Shown piece after piece: positions 18,388 through 25,881 of a DNA stretch of 64,000 nt. A model generated the notes under the pieces. It was not told the DNA's origin. It did not search any database and saw only the letters and a list, made by a program, of their open reading frames with translations. Each line of letters starts with the position of its first letter. The first letter of the stretch is position 1. Source of the stretch: CALRQJ02 sp943370285 (GTDB lineage: Bacteria; Bacteroidota; Bacteroidia; Chitinophagales; Chitinophagaceae); assembly GCA_943370285.1 (NCBI GenBank), contig CALRQJ020000002.1, forward strand, positions 186,001 to 250,000. Direction: 5' to 3'. The position numbers were made by a program, and so were the translations under genes.

Positions 18388-18441
18388 TGTTGCGTCGCAT
18401 GCCGAAGTTTGCATTCGGCATCAAGACCTTAAGCGTCTTGA
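18388..18441. repeat. tandem hairpins with TGTTGCGTCGCA motif between trpF and trpB
   Basis: TGTTGCGTCGCA (18388-18399) is followed by hairpin ATGCCGAA/TTCGGCAT (18399-18421, 8-bp stem, 7-nt loop) and hairpin TCAAGAC/GTCTTGA (18421-18441, 7-bp stem). The 12-mer recurs as an exact inverted copy at 21644-21655 between trpG and trpE. No T-run follows either hairpin on the minus strand, so they are unlikely to be plain terminators; they may be a REP-like mobile repeat or an mRNA-processing site. Confidence 0.65.
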
Positions 18442-18463
18442 CACTTGTACTTTATATTTTTTT

Positions 18464-19105
18464 TCAGCTATTCGGCTTCAACGCTGTTACAAATTGTTTC
18501 ACCAAATCTATATCCTTTATACCCGGACTAATTTCAAACTTGCTATTGATGTCTAGTGAAAAGAGATTTTTTGCCACCGGTTCGTTTGTGAAATTTTTTA
18601 TCATACTTACATCATTGGGTTCAATACCGCCACTTAAAAAAAATGGTTTACGAATATTCATTCCTTTGAGTTTATCCCAATTGAATTTTTTTCCGGTACC
18701 ACCATAACCTGCTCCCTCTGTATCAAACAAAAACATATCCACTACATCTTGATAATCTTTTACCATCCATTCTATATTATCCGTTTCACTTAATCGAAAT
18801 GCTTTAACCACAGTGATGTAATCGGATATTGTTTCACAAAAACGTGGTGTTTCATCTCCATGCAACTGAACTACATACAATCCGCAGTCATCAATGGTTC
18901 GAAAAATTTCGTTGGCATCTGCATTTACAAAAACTCCTACTTTATTAATATTCCCTTTTATCCGCTTAATTTCAATAGCGGGTATATGCTTAAACACATA
19001 CCTTGGAGACTTTGGATAAAATATGAACCCGGCGAATTCAACACCTAATTCATCTAATTGTTTTACTTGTTGTACCTGCGTCATGCCGCAGACTTTTATT
19101 CTCAT
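18464..19105 (-). CDS. trpF: phosphoribosylanthranilate isomerase
   Basis: A 213-residue barrel isomerase converting PRA to CdRP. The catalytic Cys is in KVCGMTQVQQV, the general acid Asp in MFLFDTEGAGYGGTGKKF, and the phosphate site in FFLSGGIEPNDV. Its start overlaps trpC by 4 nt. The C-terminal region SLDINSKFEISPGIKD is typical. Confidence 0.97.
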   Translation of the reverse strand: MRIKVCGMTQVQQVKQLDELGVEFAGFIFYPKSPRYVFKHIPAIEIKRIKGNINKVGVFVNADANEIFRTIDDCGLYVVQLHGDETPRFCETISDYITVVKAFRLSETDNIEWMVKDYQDVVDMFLFDTEGAGYGGTGKKFNWDKLKGMNIRKPFFLSGGIEPNDVSMIKNFTNEPVAKNLFSLDINSKFEISPGIKDIDLVKQFVTALKPNS

Positions 19106-19893
19106 AGCAGTGCTTTTAGTTGATGGGTAAAATCAGCAAAAGCAATCGTTGGATCCGGTTGTTTCATAAAATTTTCTCCTATTAAGAATCCTTTGTAACC
19201 AACCTGCTTTAAAGATACAATGGTTTCAACATTATTGATACCACTTTCAGTTACAGCAATTTTATCATTCGGAATGGATGAGAACAACTTTTTTGAAATA
19301 TCGATATCAACTTCAAAAGTTTTTAAATTTCTGTTGTTTACACCCACCATATCAACTGCATCAGATATGTGGTTGAGTTCTGTTTCATCATGAATTTCTA
19401 ATAACACTTCCAATCCTAAAGCTTTTGCAACCGTTGCAAAATGTTTAGTTTGTTCAATTGTTAAGCAAGTAGCGATGAGCAAAACCACATCTGCACCCAA
19501 GGCTTTGGCTTCATACAACTGGTAGTCGTCTACGATAAAATCTTTCCGTAACAAAGGGGTAGCAACTGTTGAACGAGCACAAATCAAATCTTTATCATTT
19601 CCGCCAAAGAAATCTATATCAGTTAATACTGAAATTCCGGATGCTCCAAATTGCTCATAAGCACTTGTTACAGCCTGAACAGTTGCTGTTCCATTAATCA
19701 ATCCTTTGCTTGGCGATTTACGTTTAAATTCCGCAATGATGCCGGTTTTGGTTTTATCGAATAATGCATTTACCAATGAATGGCAGGTTCGTTGAAATGT
19801 AGGCGTTTGCTTTAATTGAGTTACAGCCGTTAGTTGTTTACGTTCAGCTACTTCTTGTTTTTTTCTTTTAACGATTGTGTCTAAAATGGTCAT
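19102..19893 (-). CDS. trpC: indole-3-glycerol phosphate synthase
   Basis: A 263-residue barrel enzyme that closes the indole ring of CdRP. Signatures are GIIAEFKRKSPSKGLI (catalytic Glu/Lys), GGNDKDLICARS, PLLRKDFIVDDYQLYEA, LLEIHDETEL, VGVNNRNLKTFEVD and AVTESGINN. It is a monofunctional form, with TrpF separate and overlapping its stop by 4 nt. Confidence 0.98.
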   Translation of the reverse strand: MTILDTIVKRKKQEVAERKQLTAVTQLKQTPTFQRTCHSLVNALFDKTKTGIIAEFKRKSPSKGLINGTATVQAVTSAYEQFGASGISVLTDIDFFGGNDKDLICARSTVATPLLRKDFIVDDYQLYEAKALGADVVLLIATCLTIEQTKHFATVAKALGLEVLLEIHDETELNHISDAVDMVGVNNRNLKTFEVDIDISKKLFSSIPNDKIAVTESGINNVETIVSLKQVGYKGFLIGENFMKQPDPTIAFADFTHQLKALL

Positions 19894-19902
19894 TGCTATT
19901 AA

Positions 19903-20895
19903 TTATTGCAAACTGATTAATGTTTCTAATGCTTTATTGGCTTTACCACTTTCTAAACTTTCAACTGCTGCTTGATACGCCTCATCATAGCTATTGTAAG
20001 CTTTTGTAGCATATAATGCCATAGCAGCATTGGCTAGTACCACTGCATTATGAGCCCAAGTTCCTTCGCCTTTAATAATTTTATGAAATATTTTTGCGGC
20101 TTCTTCTACCGAATTACCACCATAAATATCTTGTGCAACAACAATTCTTTTTCCCAATTGCTGTGGAGATAAAATTTGTTCGCCTTCATTGGTAATTACT
20201 TTCGTATCGTTGGTAAGCGATATTTCATCATAACCATCAAGACTATGAATGATGGTAAAAGGCTTACCGGTTTGTTGCAGTAAATAATTATAAATTCTTG
20301 CCATTTCTAAATTATAGACACCAACCAATTGGTATTCTGGTTTTGCCGGATTTACCATTGGACCGAGCATATTAAAGAAGGTTCGAACACCTAAATTTTT
20401 TCGAATTGGTGCTACAGTTTTTAATGCCGGGTGAAAAAATGGTGCATGCAAAAAACAAATATTGGCACTATCTAATTCTTTTTTCAGTGCATCATTATCA
20501 TTTTTAAATCGATAGCCCAATTGCTCCATCACATTACTAGAACCACTGATGGAAGATGCGCCATAATTACCATGCTTGGTTACTTTTTGTCCTGCTCCTG
20601 CAACAATGAAACAACTTAATGTAGAGATATTGAAAGTGTTTTTACCATCACCTCCGGTACCAACAATGTCCATTGTTTGTTGCCCGTCAAAATCTATTTT
20701 GACAGACAATTCTAGTAGTGCATCTCTAAAACCTTGTAACTCTTCGATGGTAATACTACGCATCAGATAAACCGTCATGAAACTGGTAATTTCATGATCA
20801 TTGTAAGCACTGCTACCAATATTGAGCAACACTTCTTTTGCTTGTTGCGCTGTCAAAGTTTTGTGTTCGAATAGTAAAGTGAGTATTTTTTTCAT
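19903..20895 (-). CDS. trpD: anthranilate phosphoribosyltransferase
   Basis: A 330-residue enzyme joining anthranilate to PRPP. Motifs are DIVGTGGDGKNTFNIST for PRPP binding, KHGNYGASSISGSSNVMEQLG and VRTFFNMLGPMVNPA. The frame opens at a TTG nine codons upstream (20922), but the ATG at 20895 (MKKILTLLFEHKTL) is the normal start. It is separated from trpG by an 88-nt gap filled with an inverted repeat. TrpD consumes PRPP, which is also the entry substrate of histidine synthesis. Confidence 0.97.
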   Translation of the reverse strand: MKKILTLLFEHKTLTAQQAKEVLLNIGSSAYNDHEITSFMTVYLMRSITIEELQGFRDALLELSVKIDFDGQQTMDIVGTGGDGKNTFNISTLSCFIVAGAGQKVTKHGNYGASSISGSSNVMEQLGYRFKNDNDALKKELDSANICFLHAPFFHPALKTVAPIRKNLGVRTFFNMLGPMVNPAKPEYQLVGVYNLEMARIYNYLLQQTGKPFTIIHSLDGYDEISLTNDTKVITNEGEQILSPQQLGKRIVVAQDIYGGNSVEEAAKIFHKIIKGEGTWAHNAVVLANAAMALYATKAYNSYDEAYQAAVESLESGKANKALETLISLQ

Positions 20896-20909
20896 TGTCG
20901 TTTTTTTCA

Positions 20910-20983
20910 CCGCAGAGAACAAGAGTTAAAAGTGTTTTCGCTGAGATGCTCTGCGTAATCTCTGCTGCTCTTGTACGCTGCGG
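20910..20983. repeat. 16-bp imperfect terminal inverted repeat between trpG and trpD
   Basis: CCGCAGAGAACAAGAG (20910-20925) is mirrored by CTCTTGTACGCTGCGG (20968-20983), 14 of 16 positions complementary, spanning nearly the whole gap. The interior contains further CTCTGCG and CTGAGATGCTCTGCG units. The make-up (CTCTGCG-rich, short, no ORF) suggests a mobile intergenic repeat rather than a terminator. Confidence 0.65.
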
Positions 20984-21604
20984 TTAATTTTTTAACCAGT
21001 TTCTAATAATTTTTTCCCCATCAGGTGTTAACACACTTTCCGGATGAAATTGTACCCCTTGTACATCATATTGTTTGTGTTGCAATCCCATAATAAAACC
21101 ATTTTCATCCACTGCGGTTACTTCCAAATCAATGGGAAAGTTTGCTGCATCTACTACCCAAGAATGATACCGACCAACTTCAATTACTTGGGGTAAGCCG
21201 TCGAATAAAACATGTTGTTTAGAAAGTTCAGCAGCATGCAGAATGTTGATTGGTGTTGCTACGCCATGATAAACAGTTGCCAAATTCGTCAACTTTCCAC
21301 CAAATGCTTGACCAATAGCTTGATGCCCTAAACAAACTCCCAAAATTGATTTTGTTGATGCATACATTTTTATCAATGGCAATAGTAATCCGGCTTCATC
21401 AGGTATTCCGGGGCCGGGAGATAAAATAATTTTATTGTATGCCGCTACATCTTCTAAAGCAATTTCATCATTTCTATATACATCTACTTTTTGATGGGTA
21501 ATCTTTTCTACCAAGTGAACCAAGTTGTACGTAAAAGAGTCGTAGTTGTCAAAGACAAGAATTTTTTGAGCTGAATGTATATTATGACCTATTGTGTTTA
21601 CCAT
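20984..21604 (-). CDS. trpG: anthranilate synthase component II (glutaminase)
   Basis: A 206-residue class I amidotransferase giving ammonia to TrpE. Motifs are VFDNYDSFTYNLVH at the N-terminus, LSPGPGIPDEAG, GVCLGHQAIGQAFGG with the catalytic Cys, and GVQFHPESVLTPDG with the His-Glu. The frame opens at TTG 21622; the ATG at 21604 (MVNTIGHN) is preferred. It lies between trpE and trpD. Confidence 0.96.
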   Translation of the reverse strand: MVNTIGHNIHSAQKILVFDNYDSFTYNLVHLVEKITHQKVDVYRNDEIALEDVAAYNKIILSPGPGIPDEAGLLLPLIKMYASTKSILGVCLGHQAIGQAFGGKLTNLATVYHGVATPINILHAAELSKQHVLFDGLPQVIEVGRYHSWVVDAANFPIDLEVTAVDENGFIMGLQHKQYDVQGVQFHPESVLTPDGEKIIRNWLKN

Positions 21605-21708
21605 AAATGTTATTTTGTTCAAACTAGTAATGCAGTTGAAGTGTGCGACGCAACAAATGTTGAAAGTAGAAATAAAGCTGACTACATAAAACTAATTAAT
21701 ACTACAAC

Positions 21709-23133
21709 TTAAGATGCGTTTAAATCTCTTGCTATTTCAATAGCTTTCTTCAATGCTCCTAATTTATTATTTACTTCTTGTAATTCACTTTCCGGATTAC
21801 TAGCTGCTACAATACCTGCACCTGCTTGATACATCAGTGTGTTGTTTTTACTTAAAAAAGTACGAATCATAATGGCTTGATTACAACTACCATCGAAGCC
21901 AACCACACCAATACAGCCGCCATAATAACTTCTAGCAGTTGGTTCATAGCTGTCAATCAATTGCATGGCTCTTATTTTGGGTGCACCACTTAAAGTACCT
22001 GCCGGAAAAGTAGATGCAATTAATGGAAATGGATTTGCACCTTTTTCTAATTCTCCCATCACTTCACTTACTAAGTGAATGACATGCGAATAGTAATGAA
22101 CTTGTTTGTAATGTTTAACTGTAACGTTATTGCTATGCCTGCTTAAATCATTTCTAGCTAAATCAACTAACATTACATGTTCTGCATTTTCTTTGGTGTC
22201 GTTTAATAAAGCTTCTGCTGAAACTTGGTCTGCTTCATCATCTCCGGTACGTTTGAAAGTGCCGGCAATAGGATGAACAATAGCTTTACCATCTTGAATG
22301 ATTAACTGACTTTCAGGCGATGAACCCATCAACTTATAATCACCATAATCAAAAAAGAAAAGATATGGCGATGGATTAATATTACGCAATGCCCGATAGA
22401 CATTAAATTCATCGCCTGTAAATTGTTGCGAAAATCTTCGGCTCAACACAATTTGAAAAACATCGCCACGCAAACAACTTTTTATACCTTTGTTCACCAT
22501 GTCAATATAATCAGCATTAGTCATGTTAGAACTTTCAGCACCAACTATTGTAAAAGGATAAGCGGGAACGTCTTTGCTTTTAATCAACGACTCAACAACT
22601 GCCATCTCGCTGTCTACTCCAGAGACATGATTTTCACAGATATACATTTCATCTTTAAAATGGTTAATGGCAATGACATATTGGTAAAGCCGATAACGCA
22701 TCAACGGAATGTTTACACTGCTCGGTTTTGAATGATTGAGTTTGATGGTATCAAAAAATTGAACTGCATCATACGTACTATATCCAAATAAGCTTTGAGC
22801 AGTTTCGGCAATGCTGTTGTTTGGTTTTTCCACTTCAAAACGCTGCATAAACTGCCACATTAAATCTGGCACAGCAGTTGGTTTTTCAAGTTTAATTTTT
22901 TCAGGATTTTGACCGGGCAACTTGAATTCTATTTCTTGTAGCGAAGAAATCTCTATTCCTCCAATGGCATTGATACAAATAAAAGAATAACTCTTTTCAG
23001 CAGAATGATAATCTGTACTCTCTAATAAAACAGTATCTCTAAACCTGTCTCTAATTCTCAAGTAAATACCTACCGGTGTGTACACATCAGATAGTAGTTT
23101 CTTGTAAGTAGTTGTAATCACTGTTTTTTTCAT
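21709..23133 (-). CDS. trpE: anthranilate synthase component I
   Basis: A 474-residue chorismate-binding enzyme producing anthranilate. The C-terminal catalytic domain has DVFQIVLSRRFSQQF, GSSPESQLII, HPIAGTFKRTGDDEAD, NDTKENAEHVMLVDLARNDL and TFPAGTLSGAPKIRAMQLI. The N-terminal domain carries LLESTDYHSAEKSYSFI, where the Ser region is part of the tryptophan feedback site in this family. It is the first structural gene of the operon, preceded by the trpL attenuator. Confidence 0.98.
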   Translation of the reverse strand: MKKTVITTTYKKLLSDVYTPVGIYLRIRDRFRDTVLLESTDYHSAEKSYSFICINAIGGIEISSLQEIEFKLPGQNPEKIKLEKPTAVPDLMWQFMQRFEVEKPNNSIAETAQSLFGYSTYDAVQFFDTIKLNHSKPSSVNIPLMRYRLYQYVIAINHFKDEMYICENHVSGVDSEMAVVESLIKSKDVPAYPFTIVGAESSNMTNADYIDMVNKGIKSCLRGDVFQIVLSRRFSQQFTGDEFNVYRALRNINPSPYLFFFDYGDYKLMGSSPESQLIIQDGKAIVHPIAGTFKRTGDDEADQVSAEALLNDTKENAEHVMLVDLARNDLSRHSNNVTVKHYKQVHYYSHVIHLVSEVMGELEKGANPFPLIASTFPAGTLSGAPKIRAMQLIDSYEPTARSYYGGCIGVVGFDGSCNQAIMIRTFLSKNNTLMYQAGAGIVAASNPESELQEVNNKLGALKKAIEIARDLNAS

Positions 23134-23144
23134 GCTTATTGGTT

Positions 23145-23181
23145 AAAAAACAAAAAGACCTGCTGTGTACAGCAGGCCTTT
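23145..23181 (-). terminator. trp attenuator (intrinsic terminator) before trpE
   Basis: On the minus strand the arm AAAGGCCTGCTG pairs with CAGCAGGTCTTT (12 bp, one G-U) around a 4-nt loop TACA, followed by a T-rich tract interrupted by one G. It lies 12 nt before the trpE ATG and after the trpL leader frame. The 5' arm can instead pair with an upstream segment (23203-23215), so the terminator is conditional. Confidence 0.88.
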
Positions 23182-23202
23182 CAAAATTGTTATAGATACA
23201 AT

Positions 23203-23215
23203 GGCTCTGTTACAC
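23203..23215 (-). promoter_or_regulatory. antiterminator strand of the trp leader
   Basis: GTGTAACAGAGCC on the minus strand can pair with GGCCTGCTGTACAC (23165-23178): GCC/GGC, ACAG/CTGT and GTGT/ACAC, 11 bp with one bulge and one small internal loop. This would destroy the terminator. Its end (GCCATT, 23200-23205) can also pair with GGTGGC in the Trp codons (23237-23242). This gives the classical 1:2, 2:3, 3:4 alternatives. The pairing was worked out by eye and no energies were computed. Confidence 0.65.
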
Positions 23216-23219
23216 AGCT

Positions 23220-23273
23220 TTAACTATGAATGCTATGCCACCACCACTTGTTATTTAATATTTGTTTGTTCAT
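23220..23273 (-). CDS. trpL: trp operon leader peptide with Trp and His codons
   Basis: A 17-residue frame, MNKQILNNKWWWHSIHS, with three consecutive TGG codons followed by two CAT codons within the next five. It lies 86 nt upstream of trpE, and a terminator and antiterminator lie between the two. Ribosome stalling at uncharged tRNA-Trp codons would cover strand 1, allow the antiterminator and permit transcription. The two His codons are notable because the operon continues into hisH-hisA-hisF. Stalling at the His codons would also place a ribosome over strand 1 and near strand 2. The Trp role follows the well-known attenuation mechanism; the His role is inference. Confidence 0.8.
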   Translation of the reverse strand: MNKQILNNKWWWHSIHS

Positions 23274-23280
23274 TGCTTTG

Positions 23281-23312
23281 CAAATATGTAGAGCAAAAAT
23301 TTCTTTTCCAAA
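23281..23312 (-). promoter_or_regulatory. candidate promoter of trpL-trpE operon
   Basis: On the minus strand TTTG (23312-23309) is separated by 20 nt from CATATTTG (23288-23281), 7 of 8 matches to the Bacteroidota -7 element. A start site a few bases further on would leave almost no leader before the trpL ATG at 23273, so the leader mRNA may be nearly leaderless, or the real promoter may be further upstream. Confidence 0.35.
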
Positions 23313-23446
23313 TAATTTTTGAGATTTTGTTTTGTATGACATAACAATGACCGTTATCGTATCTGCCATCTTTGTAAATACTTACGAATGTACATTTTGA
23401 TTAAGTTTAATTTGCTTTTCTTTGAGTAGAGATTCAACAAATTACT

Positions 23447-24955
23447 ATGAAACATATTTTGCTTTTGGGTGCCGGGAAATCAGCAACTGTACTTATAGAT
23501 TATCTAAAAGCACTTTCGGAAGAACAAGTTTGGAAGGTAACCGTTGCTGATGCTAACCTAACTGCTGTTGCGGCTAAAGTTGGAGAACATCCGCTTACAA
23601 AGGCAATACAGGTAGACATTTTAAACATTAATGAAAGACAAAATATTATCCAATCAGTAGATCTCGTTATTTCGTTAATGCCACCTCACTTACATTATTT
23701 AGTGGCACAAGATTGTATTCTTTTTAAAAAACACTTACTCACTGCAAGTTATGTAGACGATGCTATTAAACAGCAGGCACAATCAATAGCAGATGCCGGT
23801 GTGCTTTTTTTATGCGAAATGGGTTTAGACCCCGGTATTGACCATATGAGTGCTATGCAAATAATTTCAACTATTAAAGCGAATGGAGGCCAGATAGATG
23901 CTTTTATTTCTCATTGCGGGGGATTGGTAGCACCGGAGAGTGATGATAATCCTTGGCATTATAAAATAAGCTGGAATCCCAAAAACGTGGTAATGGCAGG
24001 AAAAGCTGGTGCTGTGTATAAAGAAAGTGATACCATCATTGAAAAAGATTACAAACAAATGTTTGCAGATTGTGGCGTGGTTGAAATACCCGAACTCGGA
24101 CTCTTTGCATATTATCCCAACAGAGATTCTTTAAGTTATATTCCGCTTTATGGATTAGAAAATGCCTCCACTTTTAAACGCACTACTTTGCGTCATCCGG
24201 AGTTTTGTATTGGATGGAAAAATATTGTTGACTTGGCTTTGACAAATGAAGACAAGGTTTATCCAACCGATGGTATGACGATTGCACAATTCTTTAAATC
24301 TCATTTTGAACAACACGGATTTAAAGATTGGCTAAACGATTTATTAAACAGCCGTTTGAGTTATGTGAAAAATATGATGGAGAAATTAATGGAATTGATG
24401 GAGGCCGAAGAAAAAGCTATTGAGGCCGGTGAATCGCCGGATGAAGAAATTTTATTAGTAGATGAAAAAGGCGAGTTGAATGCCTTAAGTGCAGATGAAG
24501 TGAAAACACAAGCAGCCGAATCGGTTGCTGCAAATATGCATGCTGCCAATATTAGTATGCAGCAACTTTTCTTTTTAGGGCTTGAAGATGAAACCCTTAT
24601 CAATAAGGGTTTATGCAGTGCCGCAGATGTACTACAATTTATTCTGGAAACTAAACTAGTACTACGTCCACAAGACAAAGACATGATTGTAATGCTACAT
24701 GAAATTGAATATACCATCAATAATAGCAAACAAAAAATCGCAGCTAGTTTGGTAGTAAAAGGAGATGATAGCCTGCATACCGCTATGGCAAAAACTGTAG
24801 GTTTCCCGTTGGGTATTGCCGCTAAATTAATTCTTAATGGCAGTATTCAAACTAGAGGTTTACATATCCCAATCCATCCTGAAATTTACACACCTGTACT
24901 TAAGGAATTAGCAGGATATGGAATACAATTTGAGGAGCGACAAATTGATATATAG
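23447..24955 (+). CDS. saccharopine dehydrogenase-like protein (LYS9-type)
   Basis: A 502-residue oxidoreductase with an N-terminal Rossmann fold (LLLGAGKSATVLIDYL) and the saccharopine-dehydrogenase core (SLMPPHLHYLVAQDC, TASYVDDAIKQQAQSIADAG, CEMGLDPGIDHMSAM, SHCGGLVAPESDDNPWHYKISWNP). In lysine metabolism this family forms or splits saccharopine with NAD(P). The family match is strong; the direction and pathway are not shown by neighbours. Residues about 305-365 form an acidic, helical insertion (MMEKLMELMEAEEKAIEAGE onward). It ends 2 nt before the convergent glycosyltransferase operon. Confidence 0.9.
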   Translation: MKHILLLGAGKSATVLIDYLKALSEEQVWKVTVADANLTAVAAKVGEHPLTKAIQVDILNINERQNIIQSVDLVISLMPPHLHYLVAQDCILFKKHLLTASYVDDAIKQQAQSIADAGVLFLCEMGLDPGIDHMSAMQIISTIKANGGQIDAFISHCGGLVAPESDDNPWHYKISWNPKNVVMAGKAGAVYKESDTIIEKDYKQMFADCGVVEIPELGLFAYYPNRDSLSYIPLYGLENASTFKRTTLRHPEFCIGWKNIVDLALTNEDKVYPTDGMTIAQFFKSHFEQHGFKDWLNDLLNSRLSYVKNMMEKLMELMEAEEKAIEAGESPDEEILLVDEKGELNALSADEVKTQAAESVAANMHAANISMQQLFFLGLEDETLINKGLCSAADVLQFILETKLVLRPQDKDMIVMLHEIEYTINNSKQKIAASLVVKGDDSLHTAMAKTVGFPLGIAAKLILNGSIQTRGLHIPIHPEIYTPVLKELAGYGIQFEERQIDI

Positions 24956-24957
24956 CA

Positions 24958-25881
24958 TTAATACCAAAGCCTAGCCCCCACTTTTGATAAATAAGAAAGC
25001 GTGGTTTGTTGCAAAGGCATTCTTTTCTCATTAGACGGAATTTTATAGACCATAGCCCATCCTTTTAGGAAGCCATTCAAATCAAAACCGGTTTTTCTTA
25101 AATATTCAATTGACCACATAAAAGCGGTGCTTAAAAAATATATTTTGGGCAAGTATTTATAAGCAACAATGCTTTTGTTTACCCACATCATCCGTTGTTT
25201 ATCTGTTTTGGGTTTGCGGCCTAACGGACTTTCTTTGTGTAACATAATTATTGATGCATCGTATTTGATGCAATAACCGGCATCCAACAATCGATAACTC
25301 AAATCGTACTCTTCCATTCCATAAAAAAAGGCCTCAGGCAAATGACCTACTTTATCTAAAGCAGCTCTTTTAATGGCATGAGCTCCACCCGCAAAATAGT
25401 AGGTAAAAAATCTGTCGAAATTTTTATAATGTTCAAATTGCTTATGGGGCAAAGCGTTTACTTGCATTTCTAAGTTTTGATAATATAACACTTTAAAACT
25501 TACAATAGCCACAGGTCTATTTTCAAAGCCAGGTTCTTCAAAGGCATTAACCGTATTAATTAAAGCATCTTTATTTTGCAGTACAGCATCATCATCTAAA
25601 AAAATAACAATATCACCTTTTGCAAATTGTAGTGCAAAATTTCTACCCTTGGTTACACCTAAATTACTCGGTGCATCAATAAATTGAAATGGCAAATGTT
25701 GATGAGTAGCAACAAAATTTTTCACAGCAGCATAATCATCTTGCGAAGCATTGTTCACCACAATAATATCTTGCAACAAAGTACCTGCATCATTTAATGT
25801 AGCAATATTCTCCAACAACTCTAAGGTATCAGCAGCACGGTTATAGGTAATAATCACAAAACTAATGGGCTTCACTATCAT
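24958..25881 (-). CDS. GT2-family glycosyltransferase
   Basis: A 307-residue inverting glycosyltransferase of the GT-A fold. SFVIITYNRAADTLELLENI opens the nucleotide-sugar domain, DIVIFLDDDAVLQNKD holds the DxD metal site, and FFYGMEEYDLSYRLLDAGY is the ED-type acceptor motif of rhamnosyl/galactosyl-like GT2 enzymes. There is no membrane segment. Its ATG overlaps the stop of the upstream GT4 gene (ATGA), so it is the last gene of the surface-glycan operon. Confidence 0.92.
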   Translation of the reverse strand: MIVKPISFVIITYNRAADTLELLENIATLNDAGTLLQDIIVVNNASQDDYAAVKNFVATHQHLPFQFIDAPSNLGVTKGRNFALQFAKGDIVIFLDDDAVLQNKDALINTVNAFEEPGFENRPVAIVSFKVLYYQNLEMQVNALPHKQFEHYKNFDRFFTYYFAGGAHAIKRAALDKVGHLPEAFFYGMEEYDLSYRLLDAGYCIKYDASIIMLHKESPLGRKPKTDKQRMMWVNKSIVAYKYLPKIYFLSTAFMWSIEYLRKTGFDLNGFLKGWAMVYKIPSNEKRMPLQQTTLSYLSKVGARLWY

